NCBI RefSeq assembly: GCF_013032505.1
Contig: NZ_WQCG01000001.1
Coordinates: forward strand, 62,001-126,000
Length of the DNA: 64,000 nucleotides
DNA from: Ruegeria atlantica
Lineage (GTDB): Bacteria > Pseudomonadota > Alphaproteobacteria > Rhodobacterales > Rhodobacteraceae
Direction of reading: 5' to 3'
The notes under the pieces were generated by a model. That model was not told the DNA's origin. It saw nothing but the letters and a program-made list of their open reading frames with translations, and ran no database searches. Both the position numbers and the translations under genes were made by a program. This document shows, piece by piece, positions 48,153 to 57,093 of this stretch (position 1 is its first letter; every line of letters starts with the position of its first letter).

Positions 48153-48227
48153 ACTGCTCGATAGGTTTCTTGCCTGTATGAAACCTGCCTCAATAACTTA
48201 ACGCCCGCTTCGTGCGGGCGTTTTTTT
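48153..48227 (+). ncRNA. Candidate small RNA, about 75 nt
   Basis: A short stretch with a good promoter in front and a strong terminator at the end. The 5' hairpin has a 7-bp stem (48163-48169 with 48180-48186) and a 10-base loop, then a single-stranded linker of about 13 bases, then the terminator. There is no reading frame longer than a few codons. It is divergent from the binding-protein gene and upstream of bdhA. I do not recognise a known family. Start and length are estimates. Confidence 0.5.
48200..48227 (+). terminator. Rho-independent terminator of the candidate small RNA
   Basis: A perfect 9-bp stem (48200-48208 with 48214-48222), 5-base loop, and a run of T. The nearest protein gene that could use it on plus ends thousands of bases upstream. 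Confidence 0.88.
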
Positions 48228-48330
48228 GTGCGCATTACACCTTGGATGCGCAGCCCGGATGTTTCCCCGTTTTCTTTGCACGTGCAGCATGGCAGTGTGT
48301 CGCCAAAGTGGATTTTGTGGGAGTTCGGCC

Positions 48331-49104
48331 ATGAGCCTTTCGGGAAAAACAGCCATCATTACTGGATCGAATTCGGGGATCGGTTTGGGCGTCGCGCGCG
48401 AGTTGGCAAAGGCCGGGGCCAACGTAGTGCTGAATTCCTTTACAGACCGCGACGAAGATCACGCCCTGGCTGCCGAGATCTCGCAGCAGACCGGTACCAG
48501 TGCACGCTACATCAAGGCGGACATGTCCAAAGGTGAGGAATGCCGCGCGCTGGTCGAGCAAGCGGGGGCATGCGACATTCTGGTGAACAACGCGGGTATC
48601 CAGCACGTCGCGCCTGTTGATCAGTTTCCGGTTGAAAAATGGGACGCGATCATTGCGATCAACATGAACTCGACCTTTCACACGATGGCCGCTGCGTTGC
48701 CAATGATGCGCAATGCTGGGTGGGGGCGTATTGTGAACATCGCGTCGGCCCATGGTCTGACGGCGTCTCCGTTCAAGGCGGCTTATGTCGCGGCCAAGCA
48801 TGGGGTGGTTGGCATGACTAAGACCGTGGCGCTGGAAACGGCGCAGGAACCGATCACCTGCAATGCGATCTGCCCGGGTTACGTTCTGACGCCATTGGTC
48901 GAGGCCCAAATCCCGGACACAATGAAAGAATACGACATGAGCCGTGAAGACGTGATCAAGAATGTCATGCTTGAGCGGCAACCTTCGAAGGAATTCGCGA
49001 CGGTTGAACAACTGGGCGGTACCGCGATTTTCCTCTGCTCGGATGCAGCTGCGCAGATCACGGGTACGACGATCTCGGTCGATGGTGGCTGGACGGCGTT
49101 GTGA
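48331..49104 (+). CDS. bdhA: 3-hydroxybutyrate dehydrogenase
   Basis: SDR enzyme interconverting 3-hydroxybutyrate and acetoacetate with NAD, used in ketone body and polyhydroxybutyrate metabolism. Cofactor motif TGSNSGIGLG near residue 10, NNAG, catalytic Ser in NIASAHGL and YVAAK. The closing GTTISVDGGWTAL is typical. 257 residues from the ATG at 48331, with GGAG seven bases upstream; an earlier frame to 48226 reaches into the terminator. It precedes a patatin gene on the same strand. Confidence 0.95.
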   Translation: MSLSGKTAIITGSNSGIGLGVARELAKAGANVVLNSFTDRDEDHALAAEISQQTGTSARYIKADMSKGEECRALVEQAGACDILVNNAGIQHVAPVDQFPVEKWDAIIAINMNSTFHTMAAALPMMRNAGWGRIVNIASAHGLTASPFKAAYVAAKHGVVGMTKTVALETAQEPITCNAICPGYVLTPLVEAQIPDTMKEYDMSREDVIKNVMLERQPSKEFATVEQLGGTAIFLCSDAAAQITGTTISVDGGWTAL

Positions 49105-49167
49105 GGTTTCACGGGGGCGCTGCCCTCGTACCCTTTGGTATTGGGGAAAAGGTGAAGGGTTAGCAAG

Positions 49168-50193
49168 TTGAAACGGATCAATCTGGCTTTGCAGGGTGGT
49201 GGCGCGCATGGTGCCTTTACCTGGGGTGTTCTCGACAGGCTTCTAGACGAAGAGGACATCGAGGTTGCCGCTATCACCGGGACCTCGGCCGGTGCGCTGA
49301 ACGGCGCTGCCTTCAAGTCAGGAATGGTCCACAACGGGCGCGATGGCGCGCGCGCCTGTCTGGACGGGTTGTGGGCGCGGATGGGTGCGGTAGGTGATAT
49401 GCGCCTTGCCAACTGGATGCAGGCGCTGGAGCCCGCGCAGATTGCCCAGTCGATGGAGTATTCACTGCCTTTTTCGGTGGGCGATGCCTGGTCTCGATTG
49501 GTATCACCTTATGCCTACGGTCCGTTTTATCGCAATCCTCTGAAACCGGTCGTGGATCGTTTCAACTTTGATGAGATCTGCACAAATCAGGGCCCTCAGT
49601 TGTTTGTCTGCGCGACCTGTGTACGAAGCGGCAAGATCCGGGTGTTTACCGGGGATGAGATTTCGACGGATGCCATCCTTGCGTCGGCCTGTTTGCCGAA
49701 CCTGTTTCAGGCGGTCGAGATTTTCGACCCTAAGTCTGGTCGGACCGAAGCTTATTGGGACGGGGGCTATACCGGCAATCCTGCGCTGTATCCCTTGTTC
49801 AACAACGACCTTCCCGACGACGTGGTGATCGTGAACATCAATCCGCTAGAGCGGGAAGATATACCGAAGACGCCACAGCAGATCCAGAACCGTATCAACG
49901 AAATCAGCTTCAACTCATCCCTGTTTCGCGAGCTGCGGGCGATCAGCTTTGTTCAGCGCCTGTTAACTGAAGGTAAGCTGAAGGCAGGGGAGATGAACCG
50001 GGTTCTCGTGCATATGATCGCGGATGATGAGTTGATGAATGAACTATCTGTGGCGACAAAGACGGTTCCAAACCCTGTTATCCTGCACAAGCTGAAAGCT
50101 GCCGGGCGCGCCGCCGCGGATAAGTTCTTGTCGGAAAACAAGGATGACCTCGGCGCACGCAGCACGGTCAACCTGCCAGAGATGTTTGGCTGA
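49168..50193 (+). CDS. Patatin-like phospholipase
   Basis: A 341-residue lipid acyl hydrolase of the patatin family. The oxyanion loop GGGAHGAF is at residues 10-17, the catalytic Ser lies in GTSAG, and the catalytic Asp in WDGGYTGNP. The start is TTG with AAGGGT upstream. It follows bdhA by 63 bp on the same strand; bdhA plus patatin is a pairing I have seen in related organisms, and a role in storage polymer or membrane lipid turnover is plausible but unproved. Confidence 0.92.
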   Translation: MKRINLALQGGGAHGAFTWGVLDRLLDEEDIEVAAITGTSAGALNGAAFKSGMVHNGRDGARACLDGLWARMGAVGDMRLANWMQALEPAQIAQSMEYSLPFSVGDAWSRLVSPYAYGPFYRNPLKPVVDRFNFDEICTNQGPQLFVCATCVRSGKIRVFTGDEISTDAILASACLPNLFQAVEIFDPKSGRTEAYWDGGYTGNPALYPLFNNDLPDDVVIVNINPLEREDIPKTPQQIQNRINEISFNSSLFRELRAISFVQRLLTEGKLKAGEMNRVLVHMIADDELMNELSVATKTVPNPVILHKLKAAGRAAADKFLSENKDDLGARSTVNLPEMFG

Positions 50194-50871
50194 TCAGTCG
50201 GGCGGTTGCGTCGGGTCTTTGCCGTTGGGATAAACAAGGCCCGCAGAAATCACCAACTTTGCTGCATCTTCGATAGTCATATCCAACAGGATCACGTCTT
50301 CGGCAGGGAAGAACAACAGGAAACCCGAGGTTGGGTTTGGCGTGGTCGGGACGAAAACGCCCAGCAATTCACCCCCCGTTTCCGCCCGTTGACTGACTTC
50401 GCCTTTTGCTGCGGTGGAAACAAAACCAATCGCCCAGATGCCTCGGCGTGGGTATTGGATCAGGCAGGCTTTTTCGAACGACCGTTCGGTTTGAGCGAAC
50501 ACAGTCTCCGAGATCTGCTTGATCCCTGAATAGACCGAGCGGACGACAGGCATCCGGCTGACAAGGCTTTCGGCGAAATGGATCAGAGATCGGCCCAGAA
50601 TGCCTTTGGCTATCCAGCCGACGATGACGGTGAAGATCAAGAATATGACAACGCCGACACCGCGCAGGTTGATGCCCACATATTCCTGCGGTTGGAACCG
50701 CTGAGGAATAATGGGCAGCACCGCACTGTCGATCCATCCGACCACGGACCAGATCAGCCAGATGGTCAGCCACACCGGCGCAATCACGACAATACCCGTC
50801 AGGAAGGACGCGCGAAGTCGCGAAAACAAACCCGGGCGGCGATGTGGTTCTTCGTCAAATGGCGTTTTCAT
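50194..50871 (-). CDS. DUF502 family membrane protein
   Basis: A 225-residue protein with two membrane segments (about residues 22-48 and 68-92) followed by a soluble domain. The RGVGVVIFLIFTVIVGW stretch and the MPVVRSVYSGIKQISET motif are hallmarks of DUF502. Function unknown. It abuts the patatin gene tail-to-tail with no spacing, and lies 67 bp downstream of psuG on the same strand. Confidence 0.9.
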   Translation of the reverse strand: MKTPFDEEPHRRPGLFSRLRASFLTGIVVIAPVWLTIWLIWSVVGWIDSAVLPIIPQRFQPQEYVGINLRGVGVVIFLIFTVIVGWIAKGILGRSLIHFAESLVSRMPVVRSVYSGIKQISETVFAQTERSFEKACLIQYPRRGIWAIGFVSTAAKGEVSQRAETGGELLGVFVPTTPNPTSGFLLFFPAEDVILLDMTIEDAAKLVISAGLVYPNGKDPTQPPD

Positions 50872-50938
50872 TGCGGTCCTGAGCGGTTTTCTGCCGAGTT
50901 AGTTAAGCAGTCGGGTGCGGTGGTACAATAGGCTTACG

Positions 50939-51853
50939 TCAATCGGTCCAGGCGGAAAGGGCTCGTGCGATACCAGCCGCCAGGCGCGCGTTGTTGCGAA
51001 CCAGGGCAATATTGGCTGTTAGCGAACGTCCTTCGGTTTGCTCGTAAATCCGCTGTAGCAGGTACGGTGTGACGCCCTTGCCGCTGATCCGGTGCGCGTC
51101 GGCGTCGGCCTGAGCTGACGCAATAATGGGCGCCAGTTCTTCGGCCGGTATCTGATCTGCGGCCGGGATCGGATTGGCAACCAATTGGCCGCCGGGCAGG
51201 CCAAGCGCGCGGCGCGTGGCGTGGGCCGTGGCGATATCCTCGGCGCTGTCCATGCGTAGAGGCGCGGCATACGGGGATTTGGCGGACCAAAAGGCCGGGA
51301 ATTCATCCTGCCCATAGGCGATGACTGGTACGCCTAGTGTTTCGAGGACCTCAAGCGTTTTTGCCAGATCAAGAATGGCTTTTGCGCCCGCGGCTACAAC
51401 TGTCACTGGGGATTGGGCCAGTTCGTGAAGATCGGCAGAGATGTCAAAGGTCGTCTCGGCCCCCTGATGGACACCGCCGATGCCACCGGTTGCAAATACA
51501 TCGATGCCCGCATAATGCGCGGCGATCATCGTTGCCGCGACAGTGGTCGCTCCGGTGCCGCCAGTTGCCATGCAGGCCGCCATATCTGCGCGGGACAGTT
51601 TGGCGACGCCCTGCGCCTGACCCAGCGACTTCAGTTCATCGGCCTCAAGGCCAACGTGCAATTTGCCTTTGATCACCGCCATTGTGGCCGGAACCGCGCC
51701 GGCGTCGCGGATGTCCTGTTCGACCTGTGCGGCAACCTCGATGTTCTGAGGGTAGGGCATCCCGTGGGTGATGATTGTGCTTTCCAGCGCGACGATGGGT
51801 TGGCCTGCGTCCTTGGCGGCGCGGACCTCGGCGGAATATTGAATGTCGATCAC
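50939..51853 (-). CDS. psuG: Pseudouridine-5'-phosphate glycosidase
   Basis: Splits pseudouridine 5'-phosphate to uracil and ribose 5-phosphate. 304 residues. Visible family motifs: VALESTIITHGMPYPQN at residue 22, GGTGATTVAATM near residue 97, GGIGGVH, and the later VANPIP stretch. It overlaps psuK by four bases, so the kinase that makes its substrate is translated together with it. Confidence 0.95.
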   Translation of the reverse strand: MIDIQYSAEVRAAKDAGQPIVALESTIITHGMPYPQNIEVAAQVEQDIRDAGAVPATMAVIKGKLHVGLEADELKSLGQAQGVAKLSRADMAACMATGGTGATTVAATMIAAHYAGIDVFATGGIGGVHQGAETTFDISADLHELAQSPVTVVAAGAKAILDLAKTLEVLETLGVPVIAYGQDEFPAFWSAKSPYAAPLRMDSAEDIATAHATRRALGLPGGQLVANPIPAADQIPAEELAPIIASAQADADAHRISGKGVTPYLLQRIYEQTEGRSLTANIALVRNNARLAAGIARALSAWTD

Positions 51854-52743
51854 AGTGGGGTTTCTCCGGATACGTAAGTTGCGGCGGCGTTCAGGGCGCG
51901 GGTCAGAGCCTCGGCGCTGGATGCTCCACCGGATTCTGAGGCGATGTGGGCCGCCATGAATGTGTCGCCTGCGCCGGTCACGCGCGTGACCAGAACGGAC
52001 GGGGGTGTTTGGGTCAGGATTTCATCCGCATTACCAACCGTGGCCGAGCTTCCGCCGTCGGTGACCAACACCCGCAGCGCGCCGCGATCCAGCAAGCCTT
52101 TGGCGGCGCTTTCGGAATCCTTGAATTCGCGCTGGCACAGGATGCCGGCTTCTTCGAGGTTCACATACAGCGTAGCACGCGCATGTTTCAGGAACGGCAG
52201 CAAGCGTTCGGCTTTACCGGGCGAGGCCGGTGCCACACGCAGATCGGCGCGCGCAAAGGCGGGGCTTTGTGCGATTTCCTCAAGCAAGTTCAGTGTCAGA
52301 TTGCCGTCCAGCGCGATAGGTCCTTCAAACGGCTCGTTTTCGTATCCTAGCGGCCCGTGCATCAGTGGACGCAGGATTTTGGCACCCGCGGCCTCAAGCG
52401 AATGCGCATCAGCAATGGCTGCGATCAGGCCGTTGGCCCCTTCGACTGCCATGTACCGGTCGGTCGGCAAATCCTGCGAACGGTAAATGTGATCCGTCAC
52501 CATGCCCAATCGGGAACAGGCGTTTGCCAGCTCATCACCCTCAGGATCGCGCCCGATGGCAGTCAGCAGAGTGGGGGTCATGCCAAAGCGCACAAGCGTC
52601 ATGGCGATGTTCATGGCCACGCCGCCGGGCAGGCGGGTGATCCGCCCCGGCACGTCCGAGCCCTGCCGCATGGCGCTGGCGGACCGGCCAATCACGTCCC
52701 AAAGAACCGAGCCGATACAAAGGATGTCGCTGTTCTTAGTCAT
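51850..52743 (-). CDS. psuK: PfkB family kinase, probable pseudouridine kinase
   Basis: A 297-residue sugar-kinase fold protein. N-terminal GSVLWDVIGRS and GGVAMNIAMTL, and the PfkB signature VTGAGDTFMAAHI containing the catalytic Asp. Coupling to psuG points to pseudouridine as substrate; the family alone would also allow ribokinase-like substrates. It lies 54 bp downstream of the thiE-like gene. Confidence 0.9.
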   Translation of the reverse strand: MTKNSDILCIGSVLWDVIGRSASAMRQGSDVPGRITRLPGGVAMNIAMTLVRFGMTPTLLTAIGRDPEGDELANACSRLGMVTDHIYRSQDLPTDRYMAVEGANGLIAAIADAHSLEAAGAKILRPLMHGPLGYENEPFEGPIALDGNLTLNLLEEIAQSPAFARADLRVAPASPGKAERLLPFLKHARATLYVNLEEAGILCQREFKDSESAAKGLLDRGALRVLVTDGGSSATVGNADEILTQTPPSVLVTRVTGAGDTFMAAHIASESGGASSAEALTRALNAAATYVSGETPL

Positions 52744-52797
52744 GTCGTCGTCATGCCGCAGCCCCGGCGAAGGTGCAAGCGTTAACGCTCACAGGTT

Positions 52798-53418
52798 TCA
52801 GCGCATCGCGTCGGTCAAACCCTTCAGCGCCGCCAGTGGATCATCCTGCGACCAGATTTCTTCGCCGATACCAAAGAAATCGGTGTGTGGCGCCAGATCG
52901 CCGATCAGCTCTGGCGTCAATCCACCTTCAGCCACGACGGGCACTTCGATCATCTGTGACCACCACTGGAACAGGTCTTTCTCGGCAGTGGTGCCGTCAC
53001 CCAGTGTTGACGTGCCGACCGGGCCGAATGCCACGTAGTCCGCACCAGCCTCACCCGCGGTCATCCCATCATGGCTGGACGCCCCGCAAAAGCTGCCAAC
53101 AATGGCGTCGGCCCCTAATTCTTTGCGTGCTGCCCGGACAGACCGGGCGGCGTCGTCCAGATGCACTCCGTCCAGCCCCAACCGCTGTGCCAGCAGGACG
53201 TGGTTCGAAATTACCAGCGCCACGTCGCGGGCATGGGCAACCTCGCGGCATGCATCAGCAGCGCGAGCGATCGTGTCCTCATCGCCACCAGCCAGCGCCA
53301 GTCTGATACAGGCGATCTCGGCCCCGTCCAGCACGCTGGCCAAACGGTTGGTGAAGGTGCTTAGTTCGATGGTCGGAGGTGTGATCAGGTAAATCTGTGG
53401 CTGCTCGGGGGTGTCCAT
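52798..53418 (-). CDS. Thiamine phosphate synthase family protein (ThiE-like)
   Basis: A 206-residue TIM-barrel protein. ThiE-like elements: IYLITPP at the start, GVHLDDAARSV, and YVAFGPVGTST before the C-terminal VPVVAEGGLTPEL. Compared with standard ThiE, several diphosphate-contact positions are less conserved, for example no K in the FGPV-x-x-T-x-K region, so the activity is less certain. Other thiamine genes are absent here. The neighbouring genes on the same strand are psuK and psuG. Confidence 0.8.
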   Translation of the reverse strand: MDTPEQPQIYLITPPTIELSTFTNRLASVLDGAEIACIRLALAGGDEDTIARAADACREVAHARDVALVISNHVLLAQRLGLDGVHLDDAARSVRAARKELGADAIVGSFCGASSHDGMTAGEAGADYVAFGPVGTSTLGDGTTAEKDLFQWWSQMIEVPVVAEGGLTPELIGDLAPHTDFFGIGEEIWSQDDPLAALKGLTDAMR

Positions 53419-53571
53419 TGGCGCGTCCTTCGCTTTCAGTCTTTTGCGCGGTTTAGCGGATTGCGGCGGGGAAGCAAACTTTTATGCCGATTTCAGGCCC
53501 AAATGACGGCGCGGACGGCTTGCCCTGCCTTTGCGCGCGGATTAGAGCAGGCAGAACTTTCGGAGACAGCC

Positions 53572-54315
53572 ATGCCCAGCGATAAATCCCAACCCTCATT
53601 CGTGCTTGTACGCCCGCAGATGGGTGAAAACATCGGCGCCGCCGCGCGGGCGATGTGGAATTTCGGGCTGGACCGGATGCGGATTGTTGCGCCGCGGGAC
53701 GGGTGGCCGAACCCCAAGGCTGTGGCGATGTCCAGCGGGGCAGGGCGGCTGCTGGATGAGGCGCAACTATTCGACGATCTGGCCGGATCGCTGGCCGACA
53801 GCACTTATGTCTTTGCCACAACAGCGCGGCAACGTGGGCTGACCAAGCCGGTCTACAGCCCTGAACGTGCAATGCAGATCGCGGCGGAAAAAGTCGCGGC
53901 GGGTGAAAAGGTAGCAGTCCTGTTCGGCCCCGAACGCGCCGGTCTTGAGAATGAGGATATCGCCAAGGCCAATGCCATCATCTCGGTTCCGGTAAATCCG
54001 GAATACGCCTCGCTGAACCTTGGGCAATGTGTGCTACTGACCGCTTACGAGTGGATGCGTCAAACTGGGGATGTGGTGCATGAGGCCACAGATCTGGGCA
54101 AGGGCGACTGGGCCACAGGCATCGAGGTCGAGAAACTGGTCGAACACTATGAAGACCGGCTGGAAGAGGCCGGGTTCTTTTACCCGCCTGAAAAGGCCGA
54201 AGGTATGAAGACGAACCTGCGCAACCTTTGGTCGCGGATGCGCATGACGCGGGCCGACGTGCAGATGCTGCATGGGGTCATGCGGCAGATGGTCCGCTGG
54301 AAAGACAAGGGCTGA
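53572..54315 (+). CDS. trmJ: tRNA 2'-O-methyltransferase TrmJ
   Basis: SPOUT-fold methyltransferase modifying the ribose of residue 32 in tRNA. Visible: LVRPQMGENIGAAARAM at residue 11, the knot strands VLFGPERAGLENED and ISVPVNPEYASLNLGQ, and a C-terminal helical extension. 247 residues from the ATG at 53572, with GGAG upstream; an open frame to 53461 is not conserved. It could also be a close TrmH-family relative. Confidence 0.9.
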   Translation: MPSDKSQPSFVLVRPQMGENIGAAARAMWNFGLDRMRIVAPRDGWPNPKAVAMSSGAGRLLDEAQLFDDLAGSLADSTYVFATTARQRGLTKPVYSPERAMQIAAEKVAAGEKVAVLFGPERAGLENEDIAKANAIISVPVNPEYASLNLGQCVLLTAYEWMRQTGDVVHEATDLGKGDWATGIEVEKLVEHYEDRLEEAGFFYPPEKAEGMKTNLRNLWSRMRMTRADVQMLHGVMRQMVRWKDKG

Positions 54316-54377
54316 GGCTGGACCTATGTTCCGCTTCACCCTAGCTTGCGACGAAATCCAAGGCACAAGAGGACAGC

Positions 54378-55523
54378 ATGAGCGGTAAGCGCAGCATCTT
54401 CGAAGACGTCTCAGACACTGAAAAACAACAAGCCGTTCAACCGGGTATGCTGGATCGTGGCCGCGGCGGTGCGCGTAAAGCCATTCGTATCTGGCTGATG
54501 ATCCTGTTTGCGCTGGTGGTGATTATGATCGCGGTGGGTGGGCTGACACGCCTGACCGACAGCGGGTTGTCGATCACCGAATGGCGCCCGATTACCGGGG
54601 CTATACCGCCCATGAACGAAGCGGACTGGCAGGCCGAATTCGACAAATACAAGCAGATCGATCAATGGCGCATCCAGAACCAATGGATGGAGCTGGGTGA
54701 TTTTAAATTCATCTACTGGTGGGAATGGGGCCACCGTCAGTTGGGCCGCGTGATCGGACTGGTCTGGGCGCTTGGTTTCTTTGGCTTTCTTATTGCGCGA
54801 AAAATTCCGACCGGGTGGACAGGTAAACTGCTGATTCCGGGCTTTTTGGGCGGTGTTCAAGGTGCTGTTGGCTGGTGGATGGTCGCCTCAGGCGTAACGC
54901 AGGGCGAAGGGATGATCGCTGTCGCCAGCTATCGCCTTGCCATCCATCTGGGGTTGGCCTTTGTAATTCTCGGCTTCCTTGCCTGGTACATCTTTGAACT
55001 GGGCCGCGAGGAGCGTGACCTGATGCAGGCACGTCGCGCGAAAGAGGCGCGTCTATTCTCGTTGTCCACTGGTCTGATGCATTTCGCCTTTTTGCAAATA
55101 CTCATTGGCGCGCTTGTCGCCGGGATCGACGCCGGACGGTCTTACACCGACTGGCCGCTGATCGGTGGGCAGTTGTTGCCGCCTGATATGACGATGCTCG
55201 AACCAATGTGGCGCAACTTTTTCGAAAGCCCTGGCCTGGTTCAATTCATCCACCGTTGCGCTGGCTATCTGCTGTTCATCTTCGGCATCGTCGTCTGGCG
55301 GCGTGGCAGCACCAGCGCTCATCCACAAACTCGCTTTGCCTTCAATGCAGCCTTCGCAGCACTTTCGCTGCAGGTTGTGATTGGTATCGCAACGGTGGTC
55401 TACGCGGCCCCATGGCAGATCGCCATCTTCCACCAGTTCATGGCCGTCGTCGTATGGACCTTGATCCTACGGGCGCGGTTCCTGACCGCTTACCCAATAG
55501 CAACCTCTCTGCGCGGAGCCTGA
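54378..55523 (+). CDS. ctaA: Haem A synthase (COX15/CtaA)
   Basis: Inner-membrane enzyme converting haem O to haem A for cytochrome oxidase. Eight membrane segments in 381 residues and four haem-ligand-type histidines: WEWGHRQLGR, LAIHLGLAF, FIHRCAGY and IFHQFMAV. The long N-terminal cytoplasmic region and the WRPITGAIPP loop are typical of the alphaproteobacterial (type 2) form. Other cytochrome oxidase genes are not in the window. It is followed five bases later by a carboxypeptidase gene. Confidence 0.95.
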   Translation: MSGKRSIFEDVSDTEKQQAVQPGMLDRGRGGARKAIRIWLMILFALVVIMIAVGGLTRLTDSGLSITEWRPITGAIPPMNEADWQAEFDKYKQIDQWRIQNQWMELGDFKFIYWWEWGHRQLGRVIGLVWALGFFGFLIARKIPTGWTGKLLIPGFLGGVQGAVGWWMVASGVTQGEGMIAVASYRLAIHLGLAFVILGFLAWYIFELGREERDLMQARRAKEARLFSLSTGLMHFAFLQILIGALVAGIDAGRSYTDWPLIGGQLLPPDMTMLEPMWRNFFESPGLVQFIHRCAGYLLFIFGIVVWRRGSTSAHPQTRFAFNAAFAALSLQVVIGIATVVYAAPWQIAIFHQFMAVVVWTLILRARFLTAYPIATSLRGA

Positions 55524-55528
55524 TTTCC

Positions 55529-56998
55529 ATGAGTGCTTATGACGATTTGATGGCCTTCCAGCGCGAAACATCGGCTTTGGGCGAAATTGCGGGACGCTTG
55601 GGCTGGGATCAGGAAACAGTGATGCCTCGCGGAGCCGCGCCGCAACGGGCCGAGGAGATGGCCGCGATTGAGGCTGTCTTGCACGCGCGTCGATCCGACC
55701 CGCGTGTTGCTGAATGGTTGGACGCCGCTGACCCGCAGGACGCGGTCGGACAGGCCCAGCTTCGCGAAATTCGTCGGTCATACGAACGGACGGTCAAGGT
55801 GCCCGCCGATCTGGCAACGGCCATCGCGCGCGTGACCTCTGCAGCGCAGGGAACCTGGGCTCAAGCTCGCGCAGACGAAGATGTCGCTGCATTCCTGCCA
55901 GCACTCAGTGAGGTCGTCGCACTGAAACGCGAAGAGGGTGCCGCGCTGGCGCAGGGTGGCGATATTTATGACGCGATGGTCGAGGACTATGAGCCTTACA
56001 CGACCGGATCGCAGATCGCCGAGATCTTTGACCATATGCGCCCGCGTTTGGTGGCATTGCGAGCCGCTGTTCTGGACAAACCAGCATCAGCTGAATTGAC
56101 GGGACGTTTCGACGAACTGGTCCAGATGGGACTTTCGCAAAAGCTGGCAGTTACCTTTGGCTATGATCTGAACACAGGTCGCATCGACAAGGCCGTTCAC
56201 CCGTTCAGTTCGGGCAGTGGGCAGGATGTCAGGATCACCACCCGGACCACTGAAATCGATCCTTTCAACTGTTTCTATTCAACGATTCACGAAGTTGGCC
56301 ATGCCGCCTACGAACAAGGGATCGATCCGGCCTATGCATTGTCGCCTCTCGGGCGCGGCGTGTCGATGGGTGTGCATGAAAGCCAAAGCCGCATTTACGA
56401 AAACCAACTGGGCCGCTCACGATCCTTCACCGGTTGGTTGTTTGGTCAGATGAAAGACGCGTTCGGCGATTTCGGAATTGCGGATGAAGACGCGTTCTAT
56501 GCGACGGTCAACGGTGTCCACAACGGCTATATCCGCACCGAGGCGGATGAGGTTCAATACAACCTGCACATCATGCTGCGTTTTGATCTTGAACGTGCCC
56601 TAATGGCCGGGGACCTGCAGGTCGGCGATCTTGAAACTGCCTGGAATGACCGTTTCAAGGCAGATTTCGGTTATGCCGTCGACAAACCGTCAAACGGGTG
56701 TCTCCAGGATGTGCACTGGTCGGTGGGTTTGTTCGGCTATTTCCCGACCTATTCATTGGGTAATGTCTATGCCGGATGCCTATATCAGGCACTGCGGACG
56801 GCGGTGCCAGATCTGGATACACAGTTGGCCAACGGGGACACCTCTGGTGCGACCACGTGGTTGCGCGAAAACGTGCAGCAACATGGTGGGTTCTATACGC
56901 CGCGCGAGACAATTCAGCGCGCAAGTGGGATCGAGCCCGGGCCAGATCCGTTACTTGGCTACTTGGAACAAAAGTTTGGCGCGCTATTCGACCTCTGA
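55529..56998 (+). CDS. M32 family carboxypeptidase
   Basis: Zinc metallocarboxypeptidase (Taq carboxypeptidase type) removing C-terminal residues from peptides in the cytoplasm. The zinc motif HEVGH is at residues 254-258, preceded by DVRITTR and followed by the HESQSRIYENQ glutamate helix. 489 residues, near family length. The ATG at 55529 lies five bases after the ctaA stop; GGAG is in the preceding codons. The frame is open inside ctaA but that part is not conserved. Confidence 0.95.
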   Translation: MSAYDDLMAFQRETSALGEIAGRLGWDQETVMPRGAAPQRAEEMAAIEAVLHARRSDPRVAEWLDAADPQDAVGQAQLREIRRSYERTVKVPADLATAIARVTSAAQGTWAQARADEDVAAFLPALSEVVALKREEGAALAQGGDIYDAMVEDYEPYTTGSQIAEIFDHMRPRLVALRAAVLDKPASAELTGRFDELVQMGLSQKLAVTFGYDLNTGRIDKAVHPFSSGSGQDVRITTRTTEIDPFNCFYSTIHEVGHAAYEQGIDPAYALSPLGRGVSMGVHESQSRIYENQLGRSRSFTGWLFGQMKDAFGDFGIADEDAFYATVNGVHNGYIRTEADEVQYNLHIMLRFDLERALMAGDLQVGDLETAWNDRFKADFGYAVDKPSNGCLQDVHWSVGLFGYFPTYSLGNVYAGCLYQALRTAVPDLDTQLANGDTSGATTWLRENVQQHGGFYTPRETIQRASGIEPGPDPLLGYLEQKFGALFDL

Positions 56999-57060
56999 GG
57001 TCAGGAAACGTTTCGTCAAGTTACCGTGTTGCACATTGGTTTTGACCTGAATGCAGGTAG

Positions 57061-57093
57061 GGTGGTTCGAACGGTTTTACCAAAGGAACCACC
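57061..57093 (+). promoter_or_regulatory. Hairpin overlapping the ribosome-binding site
   Basis: A perfect 8-bp inverted repeat (57061-57068 with 57086-57093) with a 17-base loop. Its right arm covers the end of the AAAGGA element (57082-57087) and stops just before the TTG start at 57094. Confidence 0.5.
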
